IMG/VR virus record: IMGVR_UViG_3300044613_003466
Location: 1 to 53,303 of that record
DNA: 53,303 nt
Reading direction: 5' to 3' (one strand)
Source: a virus
The position numbers and the translations under genes are program-made. This document shows, one piece after another, positions 46,541-53,303 of the stretch (positions within the stretch are counted from its first letter, which is position 1; each line of letters begins with the position of its first letter). The notes below the pieces were generated by a model. The model did not search any database, was not told where the DNA came from, and worked only from the letters and a program-made list of their open reading frames with translations.

Positions 46541-47479
46541 TCAAGTAAACGCCAGCGTGCCGGAGTCGCTGAGGCCTTCAGTGCGCCGCACCGTAAACGG
46601 AATGGTCAGCGCTGCGATGCCGGCATCATCGTCGGGTGCGGGTGCCCCCAGTTGAACCTTGGGCAGGTTGACGACCATGCGATTGCCCGCCACCGTGCCA
46701 TGGGTGAAGTTGAGCGCACCATTGGTAGAAGCTACTGCTATCGCGTAGAAATCCTTGCTGCTTAGCAGATCCGGCCTTTGCAGCTTAAGGGATCCCGTGA
46801 TTACACGATCCACGATCTGAAAATTAGGAGCGCAGCCCATTCGATCGTAAAATTCTACAGTGTTGTCACATTTTAACGAAAAATCAATAATGCAACAGCT
46901 ATAACCATGAAGGCTAAACGTTGGCATATTGGCAGAATTGCAAGCTACGGGAGCGGCCATAGCGCTATAAGTTGGCGTTAGGGATGCCGCATCGACCGGA
47001 GGCACGTAAATGGCAGGAACGTCAAACGAGAACAGCGGCACTTGGCCGACCTGCATCTTCAGCTCCCAGCTCTTGGTTCGGGCACCTATCCCTAGGTGCT
47101 TGTTGCCGTCCCAATCGTGGTACCAGGTCAGAGAATCAGCCCCGCCCGTCACGAATGAGTAGGTGTTGCTGGTGGTGGCAACCGTTGCCAGGTTCATCCC
47201 TGCAGCACGCAGGAAGATCCCGTAGGCGGGGGGAGTGCCGGCGGTGCCAGAGCCGACGGCCTCAATGTCAAAAGCAACGCCGTTTTTCAGCTCGGTCATC
47301 ACGTCCGACAATGCTTCACCGAATTGCCCGTCTAGACTGGGGCGAGCAATAGCAGTAGCGTCAAGGGCTGTCAGCTTCGGGTCCCTGACCCGGATCGCGT
47401 TCACCCCCGTCGGGGCTGCTGACGTTGCGTAGGTCGTCTCCAATGCTGCCATCAGAAACTGAGACTGGTTGCGGGCCAT
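46541..47479 (-). CDS. Tail tube protein (complete, copy 2)
   Basis: 312 residues (MARNQSQFLMAALETTYATS). Complete version of the truncated gene at 1-790. N-terminal motif and C-terminal Ig-like ending (LTIPFTVRRTEGLSDSGTLAF) are typical of phage tail tube proteins of this type. Stop at 46541. First 127 bases shared with the left end correspond to 46690-46816 inside this gene. Confidence 0.8.
   Translation of the reverse strand: MARNQSQFLMAALETTYATSAAPTGVNAIRVRDPKLTALDATAIARPSLDGQFGEALSDVMTELKNGVAFDIEAVGSGTAGTPPAYGIFLRAAGMNLATVATTSNTYSFVTGGADSLTWYHDWDGNKHLGIGARTKSWELKMQVGQVPLFSFDVPAIYVPPVDAASLTPTYSAMAAPVACNSANMPTFSLHGYSCCIIDFSLKCDNTVEFYDRMGCAPNFQIVDRVITGSLKLQRPDLLSSKDFYAIAVASTNGALNFTHGTVAGNRMVVNLPKVQLGAPAPDDDAGIAALTIPFTVRRTEGLSDSGTLAFT
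46690..46816. repeat. Exact 127-base direct repeat, right copy
   Basis: Partner of 1-127, inside the tail tube gene. The distance between copies is 46,689 bases, which would be the unit length if the genome is circular. Confidence 0.9.
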
Positions 47480-47597
47480 CGGCTTGGGGGGGTTGGGTTA
47501 CGGATTCGAGGATCCACTCGTTGTTGGTGAGCAGATAGGCGCCAGGGCCAGAAGGCAACGGCGGTGTAGGGGGCTGCTCAGGCGCTGCCTTCTTCAT
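47361..47597 (-). CDS. Small protein overlapping the tail tube start (copy 2)
   Basis: 78 residues, near-identical to 672-908 (MKKAAPEQPPTPPLPS). Same overlap with the tail tube start. Retention of length and frame in both diverged copies is modest support for its reality, though the surrounding sequence is also conserved for other reasons. Confidence 0.5.
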   Translation of the reverse strand: MKKAAPEQPPTPPLPSGPGAYLLTNNEWILESVTQPPQADGPQPVSVSDGSIGDDLRNVSSPDGGERDPGQGPEADSP

Positions 47598-48054
47598 GCA
47601 ATGTGATGTTGGAGATGGCCGTGTAATAGGTCACATTGTAAATCATTCTGACTTCGCACGCTTGCAGGTTGGGCTCATGGATCCGACCACGGGATTCGAT
47701 GTCAATGCACAGCCCCCCCAGATCCCGCCTTCCGGCCATGATGCGTGCATGGACCGCCGCGCAAAACGGGCCCAGGATTCGCCAGTTTGGGGGCTCCCCT
47801 GGCGTTCGGGGCTTGGTGATGGTGATGACGACCGGAAGGGTTGAGACCACTTGGCACGCGCTCAGGACCCTGTCAAGGGCCTCGCCTTCCTGATCCAGTT
47901 TGATCACCACGCCATCGGGCTCAGATGCCACCCTGGCTGCATCGAGAAACAAGGCCCCAACCCCAGCAATATCGCTCCGGTCCTCGGTGGCCGCTGCGCC
48001 CTGCAGCAGTGCCGCCAGGGCATCCATGATCTGGGCGTCGATGGGGAGGGTCAT
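47578..48054 (-). CDS. Tail terminator-like protein (copy 2)
   Basis: 158 residues, partner of 889-1365. Same position before the tail tube. Differences from copy 1 are mostly conservative (D-to-A at residue 15 region, C-T changes). Ends with ITLHEEGSA. Confidence 0.6.
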   Translation of the reverse strand: MTLPIDAQIMDALAALLQGAAATEDRSDIAGVGALFLDAARVASEPDGVVIKLDQEGEALDRVLSACQVVSTLPVVITITKPRTPGEPPNWRILGPFCAAVHARIMAGRRDLGGLCIDIESRGRIHEPNLQACEVRMIYNVTYYTAISNITLHEEGSA

Positions 48055-48275
48055 GGGTTGGGGGTGCGGTCCTGCTGGGGATCGGCATGGGCGTCATGTC
48101 GCCGCCGGCCGCGCAGCAGGTTGCCAACCGCAGGGATGGCCCCCTGGATAGGGCTTGGCACCAGCACACCTAGGGCCCAGTTCCAGCGGCTCTCGCAGGC
48201 CTGGAACGGGCTCGGGACCCTGGCCTCACAGACCCCGATGTAGCCAGTGATCAGCAGGGCGGTAAACCAGTTCAT
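48051..48275 (-). CDS. Small membrane protein, possible lysis component (copy 2)
   Basis: 74 residues with an N-terminal hydrophobic helix (MNWFTALLITGYIGVCEARV) and a second hydrophobic stretch (ALGVLVPSPIQGAIPAVG). Takes the place of the unlike protein at 1362-1595 but keeps the DPQQDRTPNP-type end. Overlaps the terminator start by ATGG/ATGA-like junction. Function unknown; holin-like is one option. Confidence 0.5.
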   Translation of the reverse strand: MNWFTALLITGYIGVCEARVPSPFQACESRWNWALGVLVPSPIQGAIPAVGNLLRGRRRHDAHADPQQDRTPNP

Positions 48276-48766
48276 ACTTGTTCCTTCGGCATGGTTATAG
48301 GTGGCAGGCTGGCGGTTTTGGGGTGAGGCATTTTATCCCAAATGGCTATCGCCTGCATTATCAGCCAGCCAGCCAGCAACGCCCCGCCACTACAAAAAGC
48401 CATTTTGATAAATATGCCGCTCATGTTATCCTGTAAACCCTTAACGGCGGTTAACATGTCCTTGTTACTCTGTTGACAGGCGTCTACATCTTTCTGAAGC
48501 GAAAGAATTTGTAAGTCATGCCCTTTTAATCCTTGAGCGTGTTCTTTTTTGGAGTCCTCATGCTCTCTTTTGATTTCTAATATTGCAGACTCCGTCCGTT
48601 TTTGGCTTTCGCGTACGCTTGCTAAATCGTGTTTTATAGACGTAACTTCCTTGAGTTCTTTCTTGACTTCTGAAAATTCATTACAAGCCCGATTTAACAT
48701 ATCAAGCAAACCGCTAATCGCGCTTAGCGGAATGTATCCGTCAGGACTGGGGTGCTCTTCGCTCAT
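48272..48766 (-). CDS. Coiled-coil protein with C-terminal membrane helix (copy 2)
   Basis: 164 residues. Heptad-rich region about 20-110, then a hydrophobic segment (IKMAFCSGGALLAGWLIMQAI). Homologue of 1592-2077 with shared LLDMLNRACNEF and EVTSI blocks. The C-terminal tail is different. Same XhlA-like interpretation. Confidence 0.6.
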   Translation of the reverse strand: MSEEHPSPDGYIPLSAISGLLDMLNRACNEFSEVKKELKEVTSIKHDLASVRESQKRTESAILEIKREHEDSKKEHAQGLKGHDLQILSLQKDVDACQQSNKDMLTAVKGLQDNMSGIFIKMAFCSGGALLAGWLIMQAIAIWDKMPHPKTASLPPITMPKEQV

Positions 48767-48885
48767 GGCTTCAGCCTCTCAGCCAGCCAGCGGCGCATAG
48801 CGGGATCCGCAGTCAGCACCCACCACGCCGGCAGGAACAGGGCCAGGTGCAGCGCCGTCATGGCAACGACATCCCATAAATCCAT
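48763..48885 (-). CDS. 40-residue membrane peptide (copy 2)
   Basis: ATG 48885 to TGA 48763 (ATGA overlap with the coiled-coil gene). One hydrophobic helix (TALHLALFLPAWWVLTA) and a basic tail (MRRWLAERLKP). Homologue of 2070-2201. Also in the same relative place after the adhesin cassette. Confidence 0.6.
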   Translation of the reverse strand: MDLWDVVAMTALHLALFLPAWWVLTADPAMRRWLAERLKP

Positions 48886-48887
48886 GG

Positions 48888-49400
48888 CTAGGCGCTAGGC
48901 GGAGTCATGGCGATTATAGCCTCATTCAGGGCAGTTATGAATGCCGTTGGTAGATTGCACCGCACGGCCAAGTCTAGAAATTCCTGAATTAAAGGCCCTT
49001 TCTCTTGCTCGGGCTGTACCGAAACGATTAGAACTAAGCCCTGTAAATATTCGGCAAAATCTCCTTTGTCTTGAAACCGATCCAGGCGAGACAGCGAAAA
49101 CGTCACCGCAGCCCAGGCGGCGTCGTCCTGGGAGTCTCGGGCGCGTGCCATTGCGGCCAAGTACCCGTTCTCGGTCAGGATCGCCTGCCGGAATCCTGGC
49201 CAGTCCGTGTTACTAGCCCCGTTCAGCCCAAAGTAACTCTCAGCAGCTTCATAAGAATCAAAGTAGCGCCATCCTTCGACTGGATAAGTGTAGCTGGCGT
49301 GATCAGCTGCAATTAAAGTAAAGTTGGGAGCATGTACTGAGGTAGGAGCGTACCTCAGCTCGTTGGCTGTAAATTTGTAGAATCCCGCTGTGTTGGTCAT
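48888..49400 (-). CDS. Adhesin-associated hypothetical protein
   Basis: 170 residues (MTNTAGFYKFTANELRYAPT). Tyr/Phe/Ala-rich, globular (FDSYEAAESYFGLNGASNTD, AILTENGYLAAMARARDS) with an alpha-helical C-half. Sits after the LRR protein with an ATGA overlap. Only its last residues have a counterpart in the left module (2198-2281). Possibly a fibre chaperone or adhesin cap. Confidence 0.55.
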   Translation of the reverse strand: MTNTAGFYKFTANELRYAPTSVHAPNFTLIAADHASYTYPVEGWRYFDSYEAAESYFGLNGASNTDWPGFRQAILTENGYLAAMARARDSQDDAAWAAVTFSLSRLDRFQDKGDFAEYLQGLVLIVSVQPEQEKGPLIQEFLDLAVRCNLPTAFITALNEAIIAMTPPSA

Positions 49401-50797
49401 GCTGTCACCGTCCAGCCCTTGGCTGTAGCAATGGACGCACTATAGCCCGCTTGATTGATTCCGTAATTGCCCGTCACAGTGATGGTTTGCCCTGTCACGG
49501 TCGGCAGTCCTGTGAAAACTTCATTTAACGCTACTGCCGAAAGTTTGCGGCTTGATATATTAAACGAAAACCGCATACCAGAAATAGCGGCACGGCTTAG
49601 CGATACGCAGCCATCTACAAAATTACTGGCATTGCTAGAGATGCTTACACCAGACATATTATGAACTGGCAGCACCTGAAGCAAAGCGCAACCGCCATAC
49701 ATGCTGCTAAGATTTGTAATTTGCGCAGTTGTCGGGAGGTCGGGCAGCTCTCTTGCCGACTGGCAATTCAGATACATTGAAGACGTGTTTAACAATGCAG
49801 CAGTTGAAACCGGAAGTGTCGGGAAATCTTCGCCGGACTGACAGCCTGAGTATTTCAACGCAGTTGTAGTCAGTGATGCAGCCGAACCCGTATAAGGGGG
49901 AAAGCGCTTTAATCCAACACAGTTCTGATATTTACTGGCCATTGTTGTAACGCCAGATATTGAGCTTGGAAACGGGGCAACGCTAGCTAAAGCAATAAAA
50001 CCATTATACATATTTGCCATAGTTGACAAAGCGCCGCAAGCAATAACGTTTACACGCTGCGCAAGTCGGTGGCCCACAGCAGTTCCCCCTAGCACAAAAC
50101 TGCTGCCAGTAACATTAGGAACGGAAATAGCAAGCTCAAGCCAGCCAGTAGTATAACTTTGAAGATTAGTTGTAGGATTTTTTGCCTGAAAATTTACAAC
50201 TGTTAAATTCTGGCCAGCTTGAGGGGTGATAGTGACAACCGCCACTTTATACGGCAACAATGTGGCGCTACCGTCATTGGTCAAAGCAATAGGGCTACCC
50301 CCTAATGTAGCTGATATCTGAAATGAATTAGCGGATGGATTGACAACATAATAGCGGCGATTTTTTACAACCCCAGTCGTTGAAACTATATTGTAAAATT
50401 GTGTTATAGCTCCAGCGGGAAATCCATGGCCAGTAAAGTTTATCGCGTTGGTGGCTGCTGTGAAAGTTACCGGCTTGTCAGTTCCCGCCAATGCCGCATT
50501 GTTAAAATCAAATTCATAGTTTGCCTGCGTATTACTTGCAAAATTTGTAGTGGTGCCATCGCCAAAGTTTATCGTATATGCGCCTTGTGCATTAAATGCA
50601 AAAAAGTTCCCGCCAGTTCCCGTGCCATCACCGGGCCAGACAGCATAAATGCCGACAATTTTTTGCTCACTGGCCAAAACCGTTGGCATGGTCGGCCAGG
50701 CGATCGGCCGCACCCAGTCGTCTACGGGTACGGGAGTAGTTCCGCCGCCACTGCCAACATCAACGAAAACGCCAGCTTCCTTTACTTTTAGCCCCAT
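49397..50797 (-). CDS. LRR (BspA-like) receptor-binding candidate
   Basis: 466 residues. N-part about 1-100 with PKD/Ig-like YTINFGDGTTTNF; a beta module about 100-190 (GHGFPAGAITQFYNIVSTTG); then at about 260-400 several units of a BspA/Mycoplasma-type leucine-rich repeat (MYNGFIALASVAPFP, KYQNCVGLKRFPPY, MYLNCQSARELPDLP, MYGGCALLQVLPVHN). Residues about 430-466 form a C-terminal beta tail. A protein-contacting receptor-binding role is inferred. This replaces the LamG protein of the left module. Confidence 0.7.
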   Translation of the reverse strand: MGLKVKEAGVFVDVGSGGGTTPVPVDDWVRPIAWPTMPTVLASEQKIVGIYAVWPGDGTGTGGNFFAFNAQGAYTINFGDGTTTNFASNTQANYEFDFNNAALAGTDKPVTFTAATNAINFTGHGFPAGAITQFYNIVSTTGVVKNRRYYVVNPSANSFQISATLGGSPIALTNDGSATLLPYKVAVVTITPQAGQNLTVVNFQAKNPTTNLQSYTTGWLELAISVPNVTGSSFVLGGTAVGHRLAQRVNVIACGALSTMANMYNGFIALASVAPFPSSISGVTTMASKYQNCVGLKRFPPYTGSAASLTTTALKYSGCQSGEDFPTLPVSTAALLNTSSMYLNCQSARELPDLPTTAQITNLSSMYGGCALLQVLPVHNMSGVSISSNASNFVDGCVSLSRAAISGMRFSFNISSRKLSAVALNEVFTGLPTVTGQTITVTGNYGINQAGYSASIATAKGWTVTA

Positions 50798-52344
50798 CAG
50801 ATGTCACCTATCCAGAGATCGCCGTTCACAGCATTAACAGGCTCTACTGTCCCAATCCAGTAAACCGCCGTCACTCCTGACGGTCGCGCCGTACTGGCGT
50901 TAGATCCGTGGGCGACAGCGGTCACAGCGTCAGCGGCAGCAGCAGCGCCCAGGTTAGCCCTCGCGGTTGTTGTGTTGACCAGGTCGCTCAGGTTGTTGGC
51001 TTTGACCGCCAGCCCCGATAGGTCCTGGTCTCCTGTGTTGGTGCCGCTGCTGGTGCCGCTGAAGGTGCCCGATTGGGTGGCCAGGGTGCCCAGACCTGAA
51101 ACCTGGCCAGCCGTGATCGTCGGAATGTCGCCAGCCACCAGGGACCGAAACGCTGGGGCTGCTGCTGTACCGGTCGCGGGACCGGCTAACACCAGGTTTG
51201 CAGACTGGGCCGCCAGCGTGGCGGTCAGGGTGCCGGACGTGGTGACGGGCGACCCGGTAACAGTGAACAGGGCCGGCAAGCTCAGCCCAACACTGGTAAC
51301 AGTGCCGCCATCACCGCCACCATGGCCGCCCGTGACGCTGATTGTTTGGTTGGGCCAGGTGCCGGCAATGCTCACGTGTGTGCCTGCCACCAGCCCAGGG
51401 GTGGCCGTTCCCGTGCCGCCATGGGCGATCGACAGCAGCCCAGACACCCCGGTCGCCAGGGGGAGCCCAGTGGCGTTCAACAGGCCCAGGCTGGAGGGAG
51501 TGCCCCCTGCCCCGTCGAACAGCACGGGGGCCCCCGCAGCGCCGGCGTTCACCGCCAGGGCGTTGGCTATCCCGGTCCCTAGGCCGCTGATGGTGCTCAG
51601 GGGCTGCGTGCCGCTGTGGTTGCCTCGGGCCAGGTAATAGGCCGCGCTGTTTGCCGCCAGGGCCGTCAGGTTTGCGGAGAGAGGCTGATAGCTGCTGGCT
51701 GCGTTGGCTGTGGTCAGGTAGGCAGCAAGCGTTGAGGTCAGCCCTGGAGGCTGCACTGCCGACGCGGCCAGAACCCCTTGGGCAGAGGTAGCAAAATCTC
51801 CTGCTGCCGCCAGCGCCGCAGAGCCGAGCTCTAGACTTGCGCGCCCAGTGGCGGCATTGAGCCCGGTGGCGCCGCCGGTCCACTGCCCGCGCATTGAGTA
51901 GGCCGTATCCCAGTTGGCCTGACTCGCGTTGCTCGGCAGGCTGAAACCGGTCGGCAAGGCCAGTGTGAGCGTGACACCGCCGCCCGTGTTGGTAGTGCTG
52001 GTACTCCAACCACTAGGAACCGACAGCGCAACCGACTGCACAGGGGCAGCTGCCGCCGCTAACGCCACCACCGCCGACAGTGGCGCATCCCCGGTATCGA
52101 TCGGCCCCGCCGTGCCGGTGCCAGTGCCCGCACCAGTGGCTACAAAATAAGCACCAACTGTATTTGATTCGGCGCCAATTGCTGTGAAAGAGGTATTGCC
52201 TACGCTGATAATTTGATAAGCTTGCCCAACAACAAACGCCCCGGCCGTTACCGCCGCGCCGATGCGGTCCAACACCAGGCGGTCGCTGCCCTGGACGCTG
52301 CCCAGGTCCGGCAGTTGGGAAATCGTGATCGGTGTTTGGGTCAT
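50797..52344 (-). CDS. Tail fibre (copy 2)
   Basis: 515 residues. Shares the first ~95 residues with the fibre at 3996-5696 and scattered repeats (GTFSGTSSGTNTGDQDLSGL), but its middle and C-terminus (ADAVTAVAHGSNASTARPSG, WIGTVEPVNAVNGDLW) are its own. Rich in Gly/Ala/Ser/Thr. TGATG overlap with the LRR gene start. Confidence 0.75.
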   Translation of the reverse strand: MTQTPITISQLPDLGSVQGSDRLVLDRIGAAVTAGAFVVGQAYQIISVGNTSFTAIGAESNTVGAYFVATGAGTGTGTAGPIDTGDAPLSAVVALAAAAAPVQSVALSVPSGWSTSTTNTGGGVTLTLALPTGFSLPSNASQANWDTAYSMRGQWTGGATGLNAATGRASLELGSAALAAAGDFATSAQGVLAASAVQPPGLTSTLAAYLTTANAASSYQPLSANLTALAANSAAYYLARGNHSGTQPLSTISGLGTGIANALAVNAGAAGAPVLFDGAGGTPSSLGLLNATGLPLATGVSGLLSIAHGGTGTATPGLVAGTHVSIAGTWPNQTISVTGGHGGGDGGTVTSVGLSLPALFTVTGSPVTTSGTLTATLAAQSANLVLAGPATGTAAAPAFRSLVAGDIPTITAGQVSGLGTLATQSGTFSGTSSGTNTGDQDLSGLAVKANNLSDLVNTTTARANLGAAAAADAVTAVAHGSNASTARPSGVTAVYWIGTVEPVNAVNGDLWIGDI

Positions 52345-52347
52345 GGC

Positions 52348-52731
52348 TTAGGACGGCTGGGTTTGCAGCGAACGGCCGGAGCCGGTAACCAGCAACTGGC
52401 CGGGGCCGGTGCGGAGGAGGCGGGAGACTAAGGGGATGGCTATGGCTGTGGTGCGGGCTAATGGAATCTTGCAAAACGCGCCATCATTGAAGCGCTGGGG
52501 CTGCATCTCAACTTTGTAGGTTTGGCCGTCTACCGTAATTGGGCTCCCATAATTTAAGCTGCCAAATAAATCAGTTTTTGCAGTCAGCAAATAATCAATT
52601 ACCGTAGCGCCTTCATCAAAAATAATTTCACTGTTCAAGTCAAGATAGCCAAGGCCTGTTACAGCCCCGGCTATCACGGGAACAGCGCCCATGTCCAAAT
52701 CCAGAAAATCATCTAGATCGTCAAACGCCAT
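52348..52731 (-). CDS. Head-tail connector/completion protein (copy 2)
   Basis: 127 residues. C-terminal ~37 residues match those of 5700-6110; N-terminal ~90 residues (MAFDDLDDFLDLDMGAVPVI) are distinct but keep AGAVTGLGYLD and IIFDEG-like blocks. The nucleotide match ends at 52461, the recombination junction. ATGA overlap with the upstream 58-residue gene. Confidence 0.55.
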   Translation of the reverse strand: MAFDDLDDFLDLDMGAVPVIAGAVTGLGYLDLNSEIIFDEGATVIDYLLTAKTDLFGSLNYGSPITVDGQTYKVEMQPQRFNDGAFCKIPLARTTAIAIPLVSRLLRTGPGQLLVTGSGRSLQTQPS

Positions 52732-52907
52732 CAGTCGCCAGGCTCTGCAGCCTTAGCCTTCTTGCCGCCTTCGGGCGTGGCACCGATAACCCCAAAGGCC
52801 ACCAGGGTGGCGGCTTCTTCGGCGGTTAGCCGGGGGATCTCGGCGCCATCTTCATAGCGGGCCCCGTCGTGGTCAACGGGGCCATTGAGAACGGTGTAGG
52901 AAGGCAT
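52731..52907 (-). CDS. 58-residue capsid-adjacent protein
   Basis: ATG 52907 to TGA 52731. Sequence MPSYTVLNGPVDHDGARYED then GAEIPRLTAEEAATLVAFGV, Lys/Ala-rich end. Small proteins with this YxVxxxxxHDGxxYxxGxxxxLxxEEA pattern follow capsid genes in several phage types and may be a head-associated factor. It has no counterpart in the left module. Confidence 0.6.
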   Translation of the reverse strand: MPSYTVLNGPVDHDGARYEDGAEIPRLTAEEAATLVAFGVIGATPEGGKKAKAAEPGD

Positions 52908-52909
52908 GA

Positions 52910-53303
52910 TCAGGCGACAACGTTTTGGAAAAAGTAGCCAACATCAGAAGCGCAAATGAGTTCATTCACGCTTTCGCCCACCCGCACCCGTTGAGCGCCG
53001 CGCAGGCCGGTCTTAGGCTCTGGGATACTGCCGCTCACCCGATTGCCGTATTCAGCGGTAAAGCCAAATGTGATGGCATTACCACGAATAGAGGCCAATG
53101 GGTTGTTGTGGAACAAAGCCATGTGCTTGCCCCACACCCTGACCAGCGTTGGAGTTTGACCGGGCTTAGCAGTGTTGATCCAGCTTTCGCCAATCAGCAA
53201 CCGATCCAGCTCAAGCAATTCGGCAACGGCTTGCACAGATGCCGGAGCGCCATTTGCGTTGCTGGTGCCAGTGTTTCCAGTGCTGGACGGGGCCAGGGCC
53301 GCT
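52910..53303 (-). CDS. Major capsid protein of an unrelated family (cut by window end)
   Basis: Open frame runs to the edge; about 131 residues of the C-terminus are present. Blocks such as NPLASIRGNAITFGFTAEY and GNRVSGSIPEPKTGLRG, with VRVGESVNELICASDVGYFF, fit a phage major capsid family of HK97-like type without a fused protease. It is unlike the capsid at 6514-8622. This makes the right-hand head module a different type. The truncation is a window or contig end. Confidence 0.6.
   Translation of the reverse strand, partial: AALAPSSTGNTGTSNANGAPASVQAVAELLELDRLLIGESWINTAKPGQTPTLVRVWGKHMALFHNNPLASIRGNAITFGFTAEYGNRVSGSIPEPKTGLRGAQRVRVGESVNELICASDVGYFFQNVVA

Noticed and set aside
46541-52731. 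A genuine phage genome with two complete structural cassettes
   Set aside because: Not excluded, but the exact 127-base overlap at the contig start, the missing second terminase and portal in the window, and the truncated capsid at the right edge favour a strain-variant join.
1-53303. Two tandem prophages in a bacterial chromosome
   Set aside because: No integrase, attachment-site repeat, tRNA or bacterial housekeeping gene was found, and the exact 127-base start overlap fits an assembly fork better.
1-53303. tRNA genes and CRISPR arrays
   Set aside because: No cloverleaf-like candidate or regularly spaced repeat of 24-40 bases was seen on reading both strands; short tandem repeats found are of other kinds.

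Overview
The window reads as a single metagenome-style contig of a tailed phage (siphovirus-like: long tape measure, tail tube, no sheath seen). The likely host is a GC-rich cyanobacterium of the Synechococcus/Cyanobium type. That host call rests on the dCTP deaminase and thymidylate kinase, which resemble cyanobacterial enzymes, and on families of short hypothetical proteins. No integrase, tRNA, CRISPR or host gene was found.

Layout. (1) 1-14899, minus strand: late genes read from right to left. The order is HTH protein, nuclease-like protein, minor tail Z-like protein, small and large terminase, gpW-like joiner, lambda-B-type portal, ClpP-protease/major-capsid fusion, decoration protein, connector, fibre, two adhesin candidates, small membrane proteins, tail terminator and a tail tube gene cut by the window start. 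(2) 14900-18285: an iteron-rich, origin-like region, then a minus-strand primase-helicase operon headed by a ribbon-helix-helix protein. (3) 18413-22091, plus strand: a chain of short overlapping hypothetical genes. (4) 22176-25372, minus strand: a second cluster of small genes with repeated leaders and intergenic hairpins. (5) 25572-37013, plus strand: a tightly overlapped early operon with exonuclease, RecT, SSB, an FGE-sulfatase/C-lectin protein with diversity-generating-retroelement-type variable repeats, zinc-binding small proteins, dCTP deaminase, thymidylate kinase and a cytosine methyltransferase. (6) 37014-38881: a few accessory and tail-like genes. (7) 38886-53303, minus strand: a second late block with tail tip, tape measure, chaperones, tail tube, terminator, small membrane proteins, an LRR adhesin, fibre, connector, and an unrelated type of capsid protein cut by the window end.

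Blocks 1 and 7 overlap in gene content. Positions 1-1365 align without gaps to 46690-48054. The first 127 bases are exactly identical and base 128 is the first mismatch. The simplest reading is a circular, or circularly permuted, phage genome of about 46.7 kb. The assembly then runs past its own start into a related strain with a different head module (capsid family) and a different adhesin cassette, fused to the same tail. A true genome with two structural cassettes, or two tandem prophages, is less likely but not excluded.

The most interesting signals are as follows. The FGE-sulfatase gene carries two tandem 114-bp variable repeats with the adenine-site substitution pattern of a diversity-generating retroelement, but no reverse transcriptase or template is visible. 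A 7-base difference in the sequence leading into the first repeat decides which repeat is in frame. The two versions of the structural module show natural head and adhesin swapping. The methyltransferase gene has a second protein family encoded in its +1 frame. There is also a 12-copy iteron origin.
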